Below, piece by piece: positions 11,755-21,879 of a DNA stretch of 64,000 nt; the stretch's first letter is position 1, and the number at the start of each line of letters is the position of its first letter. The DNA is from Cornus controversa. Taxonomy: Eukaryota; Streptophyta; Magnoliopsida; Cornales; Cornaceae. The notes beneath the pieces are model-generated. The model searched no databases. It saw only the letters and a program-made list of their open reading frames with translations, and was not told the origin of the DNA. The stretch is from the NCBI GenBank assembly GCA_026545225.1, contig CM048846.1, positions 18,402,501 to 18,466,500 on the forward strand, written 5' to 3'. The translations under genes were made by a program, and so were the position numbers.

Positions 11755-12365
11755 TTGTTGACTCGCTTATTGGGTCAACGTGTTATCAACTCGTCGGTTA
11801 ACAACAATCCACCGGTTGATGACAATATTCTGGTGGATGACAATGTGTCAAGCACTGAGGCTATCGTGAAATATTCATTCTATGTTTCACATCACTATGG
11901 ATTAGTCAACGAGTGGACTGACCGTTGTTTGCTTACAAATATCAAATTCAATATTCTTGAGTTTCATAAAGAGAAAAACAATCTTGAAGATGATTTTGTA
12001 AATCCTTTTTGCAGTAACATAGAACCCAAACCAACACCTATTCTATTTGATAAAAGGCGTTGGGATTGTGGCTTTAATTAAGGTGAAAATTCTTGAATTT
12101 GTAAGAAATCTTAGTAGAGGAGATAGTGCAATCCCAGAGGTCGAGCCAAAATATTACAAGTCCCTAGATAAAGAGGACGATAATATCCTATATGGTGATG
12201 TATGAGACTTTTTGGTCATGCGAAAGTCACTATTGCTTCCGGAACATGAGGTAGAAGAAGACTGGTTGCGCACTAATATCTTTCACACCACTTGCCCTGT
12301 TGGTAAAAAGGTGTGCAACATGATTATTGATAGTGGTAGTTATGAGAATGTGGTGGTAACAATAC
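11755..12365 (+). pseudogene. Gypsy-like gag/protease remnant in small LTR element
   Basis: The ORF at 11755-12081 (108 codons) follows a region encoding a coiled-coil-like gag start. In another frame, 12110-12365 reads like the linker before a Gypsy protease (DWLRTNIFHTTC) and then the protease core IIDSGSYENV with the catalytic D-S-G. One in-frame stop (near 12205) and frame changes break it. The sequence then jumps to an unrelated ORF, so reverse transcriptase and later domains were deleted. Confidence 0.6.
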
Positions 12366-12366
12366 A

Positions 12367-12888
12367 ATGAAGAAAAATGAAACGTTTAACTTTTCATCAA
12401 CAAGAGATTTGCAAGAATACAAGTCTGACTATTTGTCGGTGCTTGAAAATTCGAGCACTAAAACAAGTTTACGTAGCTTGGAAGATATGGTTGATCATGA
12501 AGCTTTTGGATCTATGAAGATAAAAAATAATGGATTTCACTTTTATGACATGATTTGGGATGAATTCGTGGAGCGCACAACAACTGCTAAGCATTTGTTG
12601 GAACAAAAATTAAAGTTGATTGAATTTTTAGTTCATGATACGTGTTCCACAGAGTTATGCGAATCTACCCAAGTTCAAAGGAAATCTAACAAAATCTATA
12701 ATTATCATGCAAATGAATTCTTTGTTAGTATAAGAAAGATATTATATTTGATTCGAGTTTGGAAAGAAGAAATAAGGGATGAAAAGCTATATATGTTCAA
12801 ATTTTTTATTGATCGTGGTAAGTTATTTCAAACTCAAATGCGAGTTCTTTCCAACTCGGAGGGACTGATGCAGCCACAGAATCCCTAA
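12367..12888 (+). CDS. Uninterrupted 173-codon ORF of unknown function in the small LTR element
   Basis: I do not recognise this protein. It is 173 residues, charged, rich in Lys/Glu and predicted helical, with few low-complexity stretches. It starts immediately after the protease remnant and its last codons run into the 3' LTR (12866 onward). No retroviral catalytic motif is visible. It could be a rearranged 3' coding region of the parent element or captured sequence. The uninterrupted frame in a decayed element is the only hint that it may be real. Confidence 0.35.
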   Translation: MKKNETFNFSSTRDLQEYKSDYLSVLENSSTKTSLRSLEDMVDHEAFGSMKIKNNGFHFYDMIWDEFVERTTTAKHLLEQKLKLIEFLVHDTCSTELCESTQVQRKSNKIYNYHANEFFVSIRKILYLIRVWKEEIRDEKLYMFKFFIDRGKLFQTQMRVLSNSEGLMQPQNP

Positions 12889-13215
12889 TTTTTTAGGGTT
12901 AACTTTATAATTTTTAAAAACTTTCCATATTTTGAATTTTTCTAATTTTGATATAATTTTCTTATTTTCAGTAATTTTCTTGTTTTAGTTTTAATTTATA
13001 TTTGGTATTTGTCTAATCTATGACATAGATTGGGGAGGAAAAAACTCTATATAAGGTCATGTAAGTGCTAGGGTTTGATAATTTTTGTTAAAGAGATAAT
13101 TTACAACAACTTATAGTTTGCTTTCAATTCTCCTTTCTCTTGCTTAATTCTTTTATTTCGTTTCAATATTGATGTGACGATGATTTGATCGTCTCCTTTT
13201 GGTAAGGCGGCATCA
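12866..13215 (+). repeat. 3' LTR of small LTR element
   Basis: 350 bp, homologous to 11261-11602. It is preceded by a short purine tract (CGGAGGGA). It has an insertion-like 'ttttttaggg' near its start relative to the 5' LTR and scattered substitutions, so the insertion is not recent. Confidence 0.8.
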
Positions 13216-13796
13216 CTAACAGAAGGAGTTCAAATTGAAGCTGAAGAGATCAAAATCCTCTTCGGTGAGCCAATTCTTTAGTGGGTCACTCGTTACAAAT
13301 ATCAGTTATAATTTACGTTTCTATAACAAATGATATCAATCACTAGTAAATCACATAACTAAAATGAATGATATTAGTATCATTTATTGTAATAACATGA
13401 GTCAACACTAATAATTATAAACGTTGTTATTGAACGTCACTACGAGAATTGTCTTACAAAAAATGATTTTTTTCCGGCTGAGATAGAAGGTGGTTTAACA
13501 AGTTTTCAATGGGTTTTACTATGATAAAACTCACGATATTGATAAGGTAAAGCTTAGCTGATTATGCCTTCTTTGTTAATTCAATTCTAATAATTTATTT
13601 TCAAAAACTTTCATTTCAATTTTGCATTTTATTTTTGTGATGTCTTCTCATGTAATTGTCATTGCAATCCTTTTCAAAGTCTCTTCATTATGGCAATTTC
13701 AAACCTTAAAAGAAGTTTATTCCTTCTTCACAAAAATCGCCTGAAACTTCAAGGCCGATCGGCCGAAGTAAAAGGAATTTTTTTGTTAATCTCTTC
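13216..13796. other. AT-rich intergenic sequence
   Basis: No gene recognised. The end of this stretch (about 13780-13798, TTTTTTTGTTAATCTCTTCAG) looks like a polypyrimidine tract and 3' splice site leading into the callose-synthase fragment. Confidence 0.4.
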
Positions 13797-13943
13797 AGAG
13801 CTCTAGCAAGAGGGTACAAGTACATGATCGGGATGATCATCTTTGTACCTATGGTCATCCTTGCCTGGTTCCCATTTGTGTCAGAGTTTCAAACCAGGCT
13901 GTTTTTCAATGAGGCTTTCAGCAGAGGGCTTCAAATATATTGA
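13797..13943 (+). pseudogene. Callose synthase C-terminal exon fragment
   Basis: In one frame, 13800-13943 encodes ALARGYKYMIGMII, then LAWFPFVSEFQTRLFFN, then EAFSRGLQI and a stop. This is the highly conserved last membrane segment and C-terminus of plant callose (1,3-beta-glucan) synthases of the GSL/CalS family, membrane proteins of about 1,900 residues. It starts right after an apparent splice acceptor (CTCTTCAG) and stops (TGA at 13941-13943) before the usual RILGG tail. Only this one exon piece is present, with no upstream domains, so it is a gene fragment, probably moved by duplication or a transposon. Confidence 0.75.
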
Positions 13944-14289
13944 TTGGTGGCCTCGTGATAAGTGTAACTACAACCATTGCCCTTCGGGATCTTCATCCTT
14001 GATAAATCTGGAGTTGCTGATGTCTGGATTCAATGTGACTTATTTGCTTTAATTTCTTTGTTTATAATATATACTTTTAAATTTCAACTACTGATTGTAT
14101 AAACATTTTCATATATATATACAAGAAAAATAGACATTGCAAAACAAAAAGCATTTTGCATTCACATTCCAAGTCAATTTCATAGGCAAATTTAGACCTA
14201 GAAATTCTAGTCCAAAGAATAGTTTGGTGGGTCAAACCCATCGTCTTAGCCCCCCAACCATTGTAATTTCAAAGTTCTTTTTATGAAAT
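13944..14289. other. Intergenic sequence
   Basis: No convincing gene. A 69-codon ORF here overlaps the callose-synthase fragment in another frame and is not supported. Confidence 0.4.
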
Positions 14290-14660
14290 CTACAAAAGCT
14301 GATTTGAAAAAAAAAAAAATCTGCCGGCAGTGCATAACCTGATCCGAAAAAAAAAAAAAAAACCAACTTTTACCAGCAGTTTTTGTTAATTGCCGGTAAA
14401 AGCAACATTTTGAGTGATTTACTGGCGGTTCATAAAAAATTGCCGATAAAAACTAACCATTATTGGCACTTTAAAGATATTTACTGGCGGATAAAACCGC
14501 CAGTATAATTCCAGCGGCTACAAAAAAAACAGCCGGTAATTTTCTAACAGTAGGACATTTTTTGGCAGATTTTTTAATCACTGGTGAAATTTTTTTCGGC
14601 GATTTTGAAGGCATTTTTCGGCGGTTTAAAGCGCCGATGATATAAAAAAATCTTATAGTG
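14290..14660 (-). mobile_element. CACTA (En/Spm) transposon end
   Basis: On the minus strand the element begins CACTATAAGATTTTTT at 14660, a CACTA-type terminal inverted repeat. It is followed by about 350 bp of short GC-rich subterminal motifs (ACTGGCGG, CCGCCAGT, TGCCGGTAA) in both orientations, separated by A/T runs, as is usual for CACTA elements. The other terminus was not found, so this is a fragment. Confidence 0.65.
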
Positions 14661-16779
14661 CAAGTCTATTTTTAAGTTTTTGCACGCCAGTAATTATCCA
14701 CATGAGTCGGCCAAAAATTGATTTATAATCCAACAATGCTATGCTAGCTAATAAGTTAGACTAAAAACACTAGTTGAAGCACTTCTAGATTTAAAACACT
14801 AGTCGAAGAGCGTTTATCTCCTTAAATATATTTAAAGATAAACCTTGGTCTAGTATTTTTTGTTTAATTTATCGCTCAAATATCATTTTTCTTCCAATAA
14901 TGATAGAAAAATTATAATTTCTAAATGCAAACAAGTATAATCTAATAATTCTATATCCACCTTGTCTCTTCACTTGAAGGGTTGGAACATACTGACGTTA
15001 TTGCTCTTTCTTATATATCAATGCTGATTTTTTTTTTTTTTTTGGGGTCATTTTCCACCTTTGGAATCAATTAAGTGAATGTGTGCTTTCTGGTACTGAT
15101 TTTAAGCATCGTCTCTCGACGCTTGGAACATCTTTCAAACACGACGACTGTGGAGGCAAAATAGTTACTGGTTTTAAACCACTAGATTCATGAAGGTTTA
15201 TTTTTATTTTTTATTTTTTTCACAACCCATTCCAATGTGATATTTCTGCATTGGCTTGTCAAGGACACCCTCTCAATCCATCAAAAAAGCCTTCTTTAAT
15301 TTTTTGGTCGCAAACCCAACTGTTTAAAACTTGATTGATTTTAGTTGAAGTTTCAGCAACTGAAAATATCAGTTCTGATTTATAATGTGGATGTCCTTTT
15401 ACACAGCTCAAAACTTCAAGACTCGATCGCATTCCAGTGCATGGCATGCACGGAATCAGATTTAGATAGAAATTAAAGGACCAAAATTGAAAGAGAGAAG
15501 AAATTATTTACGAATTTTTAGAGGAGAACAATGACATTTGGGATGGTCTAAAAATTTAGACAACAAGTGTCATCTTATCATTGTACCACTTATGATTTCA
15601 AGGTGATTTTTCCTCACTTATGTGCAGGCAAGTATTAATAATATAATAATCCCGAATAATATAATAGGCAAAAGGGTAAAAAACTTTCTTGTGCTTTTAA
15701 AAAGGTGCAAGAAACTTCCTATACTTTTTTTTTTTGACCATATCACACTCTTTCATTTACAAAAGTGAGCAATTTACCCCCTTTAGCACATATTATATTT
15801 TTCTATGACCATTTTACCCTTTCTATTATTAAAAAAAATGAGGCTTTTTTTCTTGAAAAAAATTCCGGAAATAATTTTCTAAGAAAAAAACTAAATATGC
15901 ACAATTACTTAATAAAATATTTTGATATGAGAGGTTTTTTTTTTTTATGTTAAGTTATATCAATTTACAACAAAAAAATGTACAATTACATAATAAAAAT
16001 TTTGATTTTTTTTCTCAAAAAATTTTTCATTAGAAAGAGAGGGTTTTTTTTTTATATTAAGTTTTTCTTTACCTTAATAAATAAAAAAAAAAAAATTTCC
16101 TAAAAAAAAATTCAAAAAATTATTTCCGAAAAAAAAACTAAATATGCATAATAATAATAATTTTTGGATTTTGATGGAGTAGACAGTCGGCCTTGTTAAC
16201 TCGGTGGTGTCATCTTTATTGCCTTATCTCTACGCCGTCAACCCAAGGTAACACAAGTCCAATTAACTCAACTCAAATTTAGACAAAACTTTTCCAACCC
16301 ACATTAAAATATATAAACATGGGTTGAACCCGGGTTAGAAAAATCCGGCTAAGTCTAAAGTTTGGTTACTCCTGTGCATACAAAATTCAAACAAATAAAT
16401 AAATGAATATATATATATATACACATATATAAATTTAAAGAGAAAATAATTTTCTCAAAAATTATTACACAATAAATTCAGATTTCAAGACATATAAATT
16501 GAAATAAAAAATACCTATTATTATTATTATTATTATTTTTTAAAAGAAATCAATATGAAGGTATTCCTGTAATTTGCACGCTGAATCCAACCTTTTTTAA
16601 TTTCAGGTTGAGAGTTTTCAACTCTGATTCTAATTGTTAAATAGTTGCCTAACTCCATGAAAAATTGAGTTAAAATCCGGTTGAACCAACCTAAATTACA
16701 CTCTTAGCTTTGGGTAATTAATTTAATAGTTAATTCTAAAATAATTTTTTTTTATCAGGTAAGTATTCAAATACACATC
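14661..16779. other. AT-rich intergenic region
   Basis: No gene recognised. The region includes poly-A/T runs, (TA)n at about 16411-16425 and ATT repeats at about 16518-16540. From about 16240 to 16740 it resembles 55650-56260 (both contain 'gttactcct.cgcata' and 'ttagaaaaatc.gg'), part of the duplicated unit. A small 62-codon minus ORF at 15259-15447 has no recognisable content. Confidence 0.4.
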
Positions 16780-17760
16780 ATTCACGCCGAGCTCGAATCT
16801 CTCTCTTCCTCTTCCAAGATAGGGAGGTTATACATTGGACCTGAGTGGCAATGCAGAGAAGGTAGAATCATGGTAATGGACGGCCATGATGTAATGATGT
16901 TGAGTGATCCAATGGTGATGGTGGGGATCGGAGAGAAGACGTACTCCATGGAGTTGAGGAGGAAGCCAATCACATCTTCTTGGGTTAGCCGGCATAATTC
17001 AGGCCGGTGCTGTAGTGTGGAGCCAAATGGCTGGAAGAGATATTAACAGGGTTGTAGGTAGGGGGCAGTAACGAGGGTAAGAACTAAGCAAGAGCTGGGC
17101 TTGTTGGTATATGAGGCATCGTTAGCTAACTGGGAAACTTGTGGAGTGCGTGTTTGAGAGGATTTGGAAGGAGGGTTGTGAATTGTTTTTTATGAGGAAC
17201 AACTCGATCTCCATTCAAATATGTTTGATTTGTTGGGCATGAGAACAGTGGGATTTTGAGTGGTAGCAGTACCTAATTGTTTTCCCTTCTTGTTTGTTTG
17301 ACATGCAGAAGTTGAGTGACCCGACCTTGTATATTGAGTGCAGAAGGTTGGAAGCTTTTGATATTCCACTTTGATGTCTGAATACATGTTTTCCCCTGTT
17401 TTGAGAGTGACTTTGTTAGGTTGGTTCAAGCTCACATCTAGTTCAATGCATATCATGCAAAGTTCACCATTTTCCTCTTTTTTTGTAGCTTGGTCTGTAT
17501 ATGGGGGCCTTCCAATGACACTAGCAATGTAGCCAAGGGCCCAAGGCCTCTAGGAGTCCAAAATATATTGTAGTTTGCTAGAACACTGTGAAATTGAACC
17601 CATACAAGTACTAAGTTGTTGTGTCCCTTTCCAATGGCATGTCTAGCGCCCATCTCTTTGACACTGGGCATTGTCAAACTTGAAGTAATACAAGCCCTTT
17701 GTACCAGCTAAAACCTCTGTTAGGCCCATATTTCTCCACATTTTCATTCAGTTTATTACA
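16780..17760 (-). pseudogene. LINE ORF1 (DUF4283 / zinc-knuckle) remnant
   Basis: The minus strand encodes, with frame changes, a segment RGFSWYKGLYYFKF near 17690-17750. This is followed at 17453-17677 by a VWVQFHS...WTPRGLG...GRP-like region and at 17190-17456 by KLPTFC..Y.RSGHSTSAC, a CCHC knuckle with the second Cys replaced by Tyr. This order is that of plant L1-type LINE ORF1 proteins (DUF4283 plus zf-CCHC). A related fragment lies at 57000-57180, inside the duplicated unit. Confidence 0.6.
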
Positions 17761-18401
17761 CAATTAAAGGACAAACACAGTGCACGAGCCTCCCGTCCTT
17801 GCAGGGTCTGGAAAGAGTCAAAAGTATACTGTCTGCATACGAAGATGTTGTTTTCTTGTTTCGAATCCGTGAACTTTAGGTTACAATGAACTTACTGTTG
17901 CACCGTGTTTGTTACACAATATTATATGGTATTCCGGCCACCTTGAAGGTTTTCCAAAATTCGATTCCTTCCTCTGCAACCTCACTTAGGGGTCAACAAG
18001 AGAATCTTTTGTTCATGGATAATGGTGGTAATATGCAAACACCATTTTAACATGTGGTTGCTTAGCAAATGATCAAAGCCTAGCTTTTTGCTTGGATGAT
18101 GGTTGGTAATATTCAAAGATCATTTTAGCTGGTGGTTGCTTAGCAAAAGATCAAGGCCTGGCTTCTTGCTTGTGTTCCATGAGGGGTGATGACTGGTTGC
18201 CTGTATAAATGGATGTGAGTCAGTTATTTGTTGAATAAGTGGGTTGAGTGTTGACTCATTGGTTGGCTAAGAAGGATGGATGTGGACATAAGACCGGATG
18301 CGATACGTCATAGATACATTGACAAGTCAAATTCTAAAAAAGTAGGACACAGAGACGATGTGGACATGAATAATATAAATATAACTTTCCATTTATATAT
18401 T
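17761..18401. other. Intergenic, MES-flank-related repeats
   Basis: No gene. An imperfect duplication of about 95 bp is visible ('atcaaagcctagctttttgcttg' near 18070 and 'atcaaggcctggcttcttgcttg' near 18150). The stretch 18225-18260 resembles the 3' flanks of MES-A and MES-C. Confidence 0.4.
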
Positions 18402-18641
18402 GAAAAAATTACACTGACCTCCCCTATAAATAAGCGAAATGACAGATACTCCTGTGTTTTCAAAAATAACACTCACCTCCCATGTTAGAGTTGTCGGATA
18501 CCAAAAATGGTAAAATGACAAATATGTCCATATTCGATTTAATATTACCAAACTAACCTTATCACATTAACCCACGCATATATATATATATATATATATA
18601 ACACAACTCATTAGCCACCTAACTAACCCTATCACATTAGT

Positions 18642-18680
18642 GACTTGACACACCTTATCATCTCTTATAACACACACACA

Positions 18681-18731
<51 letters not shown>

Positions 18732-18799
18732 GTATGTATGTATGTATATATATATATGTATGTGTGTGTGTTATAAGAGATGATAAGGTGTGTCAAGTC
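18642..18799. repeat. Long palindromic hairpin around TA repeats
   Basis: The arms run from GACTTGACACACCTTATCAT at 18642 to about 18684 and, reverse complemented, from about 18757 to 18798. The spacer consists almost only of TA and TATG repeats. The structure would fold into one hairpin with a stem of about 40 bp or more. Confidence 0.75.
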
Positions 18800-18999
18800 G
18801 TATATCACACACAAATCTCAGTTCCTCTCTCTCTTTCCAATTGTTGCCACAGATCTCTGGACGATTGCATCAGCTCTGCCGCCACCTCCTTTGTGTTCGG
18901 TTGATCTTCCTTTTCTGCCACCACACACCGAAACTCCAGCTCCGCCACTGCCCCAACACCGTCCACTGACTCCCTATCAACCACCAGAATCAGGTTCAC

Positions 19000-19130
19000 C
19001 AGGGAGGTGATTTCATGGCTGAGAATGGCACAGGCGACAAGTTCATCTACGACAACAAGTTTGACGATGAGAACTTCATCAAAAAGACACTGAAGTCCTC
19101 GAATTGCAGTTCTTCAAATGCATTGTGAAA
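19000..19130 (+). pseudogene. Captured cyclophilin (peptidyl-prolyl isomerase) fragment
   Basis: In one frame 19000-19086 encodes [17 protein letters not shown] then DDENFIKK. This is the conserved loop of plant cyclophilins, where the usual form is QGGDFTAGNGTGGESIYG followed by DENF. A second block at 19107-19130 reads QFFKCIVK, the QFFIC active-site strand. The roughly 20 residues normally between them are missing, so this is a captured and internally deleted fragment, not a gene. It lies inside the Pack-MULE. Confidence 0.7.
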
Positions 19131-19940
19131 CCATTGGGTTTGATGGGTTGTGGGTTTGGGTTGCGATTGGTCTTCAGGTTGAGATTGGGTCTTGCGGCTG
19201 GAGTTTGGGTTTTGTGATTAAGTTTCCAGTGATGAACAAAGAGAAAAGCTGGGCTAGGTTCTGATGGATGTACAGTAAGTTTATTCAAACTAGATTATGG
19301 TTAGATTGTGATGAATTGAGATTGATTGCACTAAATTGGTTATGTTCTGATGGATGTACAATAAGTTTATTTAAACTAGATTATGGATAGATTTTGATGA
19401 ATTGAGATTGATTACACTAAATTGAGTCTGATAGCAGTTGATTTGAAATGTAGAAAATTAGGTTTGATTTCGATTACAATTTTTAAATGTATTACATTGG
19501 GTTTGATATCTTGTTTCTGTTCACTGTTTCTGTTGTATTAAGAAAGGAAAATATAGAACTTCAAGTTCCATGTGTGTCTATCTATATACACACACACACA
19601 CACACAAATATATACAGTATATTGAAAAGCAAGTATTTTGTTTGTGCTTGAATAGTATGGTAGAGCAGATAATTTATAGATTGAGTAAAGGCAAAATTGT
19701 CCACAAATAATATGTCAAAGGAGGGTATTTCAGTCATTTCATACTTTTTACGAGCATTTTGAAATTTTTAAGTCAAAAATACAATGACATCAATCATTTT
19801 CATACCTGAAAAGTTGATAGAGGAGGTCGACCAGTGTTACAAAAAGTATACTGATAGGGGAGGTCAGTGTTATTTTTGAAACCACAGGAGATGTATCTAT
19901 TATTTCGCCTATTTATAACTGAGGTCAATGTAATTTTCCC

Positions 19941-21512
19941 TTATATATTTATTAAGACAATTAGAATTTTAGTTAATTTATAATTTCTATACAATAGTTA
20001 CATAAGTTAGAAGATTTATCTATTCAAATATCAAAAAATATATGTTATATTATCCTCTCATATTGTCATTATAAGTTATGTTTTACTGTGACATGTGCTT
20101 AATTGATGTAAAATTTTTAAAGAAAAAGAGTTTGGACATTTTGATGTATGTTGATAATGTTATTTCTAAGATTGTCATGTGTTTGTTTTATATAAGATGA
20201 GGAGTGTGGGATGTGTTGGTCAACTGTTAGATTTGTGTCAAGTATGCTGGCCAAGTGGTCGAATATATATATTTTAAATTATGGCCACAACAATGAAGTG
20301 TGGGACACATGTGGAGGAGTGTCCATGAAATGTTGATGTCTAACATGAACATCTTCGTAGAAGTGTTTGTATTTATGTAATTTTTTAAAATTTTACGAAA
20401 CGAACCCCCAAAATTCTCCATTTCTAAAAATATATCTAACTCTTCCTTATTTTCTTTTTAACTTATTTTGCTTTTTCACATATCTTTGATCCCTTCAAAA
20501 ATTTCTGTATTTCCTTTCTTCAATTAAATCCTAATTTTCCTCTTCAAAGTTCTCTCCGTTTCTTTTTATTTTTTTCTTCTATTTTTTTTTCTTTTTTTTT
20601 CCTAAAAATTTCTTTTTCTTGCACTTATGTATGACGTATGTGAAGTAATATTTTCTCTCTTCGTATTCCAGAGTACAATTTTATCATTTATTGCATGTCT
20701 TTGCAAATAATGACCTATTATTAAATGTATATAAAGTAAAAGGTTACAACGGCCTATAGCCCAATGATAGACAAGGAAGAGCACTGATGGGATTTTTTTT
20801 TTCTTGATATCCCATTATCAAAAGAGATCTCAATAGACTCAAATTAGGAGAAATTATTAATTATCACAGAAATTTTAGAAAATTTCACCACTAATAAGAT
20901 TCTATTTGTTATGATTTCTTATAATAATAAAAAATGATATTTTTATCAGTGGCGGAATTCTTACATTTAAATTTTTTTCCGCGTATTATACAACTACTCC
21001 CAAATTACAGCCCACAAAGGCAAACTGAAACACAGAAGAAATCGTGATAACAACAGCCCCAAATTTGAGTATCAACTCTAATACGGTATAGTGCATTTCT
21101 ATTTTTTGACTTGTTATGCACTGCTTAGTTGTCATTTTAGTTAAAAAAAATATATATTTGATCATGATCAATCCTCACCAAAACATATTATATATTCCGC
21201 AAAAGGAAACTTGCTTTTTTGAATCATGAAACGTGGGTTTACCGGAAGCAAACTTGCTTTTTGGAAGAAATTATAATCTATCCCGCGTACGTACCCCGGG
21301 GGTAGATTATAATTTCTCCCTTTTGGGTAGTGAAGGTCGTTATATATTGTATAAATTTAAACTTATTTCATCTTAAATATAATATTATTATTTGATTGAG
21401 TAAAACATATTATTACCATGTCTTTTTAATAAGAAGAACTACCTGCAATTTATAAATAAGTTAATATTTTTGTAAAATGATTTTCAAAAATTCAATAAAA
21501 ATTACTAAGTTT
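19941..21512. other. Intergenic sequence upstream of the Tat element
   Basis: No gene. The stretch 21190-21350 ('gaaacttgctttttt', 'gggtagtgaagg') resembles MES 3'-flank sequence at 8650 and 57530, so the Tat element at 21518 inserted into the 3' flank of the MES-B locus. It contains a small palindrome at 21267-21316. Confidence 0.45.
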
Positions 21513-21517
21513 AGTAA

Positions 21518-21828
21518 TGTAGCACAAGAAAATCGCCGCATAACACGTGTAATCAACAGGATACGTGGCAGCCATGTCATCCCCGACAAAATAACGTAGA
21601 CGCAAAAGAAATCCCCAGATCTCCTCCCAAATTGCCAATATTTGAGCACTGAATTCCTGCAGCCAATAAAGGCACAATTTCATCCTATTAAACGAAGAAA
21701 TTATGGGCACAATCAATGTATTCGTGACACTATTTAAATGATGCAAAAGAGAATGAAAGGGGGACAATTTTGAGAGTGAGGAAGAAAATTTCTCTGTTAA
21801 GTGTAGTAGCAGTTTTTCTGTACCTACA
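21518..21828 (+). repeat. 5' LTR of Tat element
   Basis: 311 bp with TG...CA ends. Identical by eye to 30760-31070. Preceded by TSD AGTAA. Confidence 0.93.
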
Positions 21829-21831
21829 CTT

Positions 21832-21849
21832 TGGCGCCGTCTGTGGGAA
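21832..21849 (+). other. Primer-binding site of Tat element
   Basis: TGGCGCCGTCTGTGGGAA, three bases after the 5' LTR. This is the motif typically found at this place in plant Tat-type Gypsy elements. Confidence 0.8.
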
Positions 21850-21879
21850 CGAAACAGTCCATAGATTCCTGAGGAGTTT

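Larger units (their letters stand above)
11261..13215 (+). mobile_element. Small non-autonomous LTR retrotransposon
   Basis: The two LTRs (11261-11602 and 12866-13215) align along their length, including the shared block 'ctatgacatagattggggag'. They begin TGAAG/TGATG and end CATCA. CTAA flanks the element on both sides (11257-11260 and 13216-13219), a likely 4-base target duplication. The internal region is only about 1.26 kb and contains gag-like and protease-like pieces but no reverse transcriptase, RNase H or integrase. It must therefore have been mobilised by another element. Confidence 0.8.
18402..19940. mobile_element. Pack-MULE: Mutator-like element with 9-bp TSD
   Basis: Long terminal inverted repeats are visible: 18402-about 18535 and about 19690-19940 read on opposite strands as the same sequence (AAATTACAYTGACCTC, then a conserved CAAAAATAACAC core followed by TGACCTCCC or CACCTCCC). 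The element is flanked on both sides by the exact 9-base direct repeat TTATATATT (18393-18401 and 19941-19949), the target-duplication length typical of Mutator-like elements. No transposase is present. The interior holds a fragment of a cyclophilin gene, an AT-rich hairpin and an 85-bp tandem duplication (about 19260-19430). This fits a non-autonomous, gene-capturing Pack-MULE. Confidence 0.85.

Noticed and set aside
11261..13215. Reading the two similar 340-bp blocks as a tandem duplication of a gene promoter
   Set aside because: TG...CA ends, a primer-binding site just inside the left copy, a purine tract before the right copy and matching CTAA flanks make them LTRs.
13843..14052. 69-codon plus-strand ORF
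   Set aside because: It overlaps the callose-synthase fragment in another frame and has no recognisable content.
15657..15830. Possible MULE terminal repeat ('aagggtaaaaaactttc')
   Set aside because: I found no inverted partner or 9-bp duplication nearby, so there is not enough to call an element.
18680..18904. Tyr/Ile-rich ORF over TA/TATG repeats
   Set aside because: It is a product of the microsatellite, not a gene.
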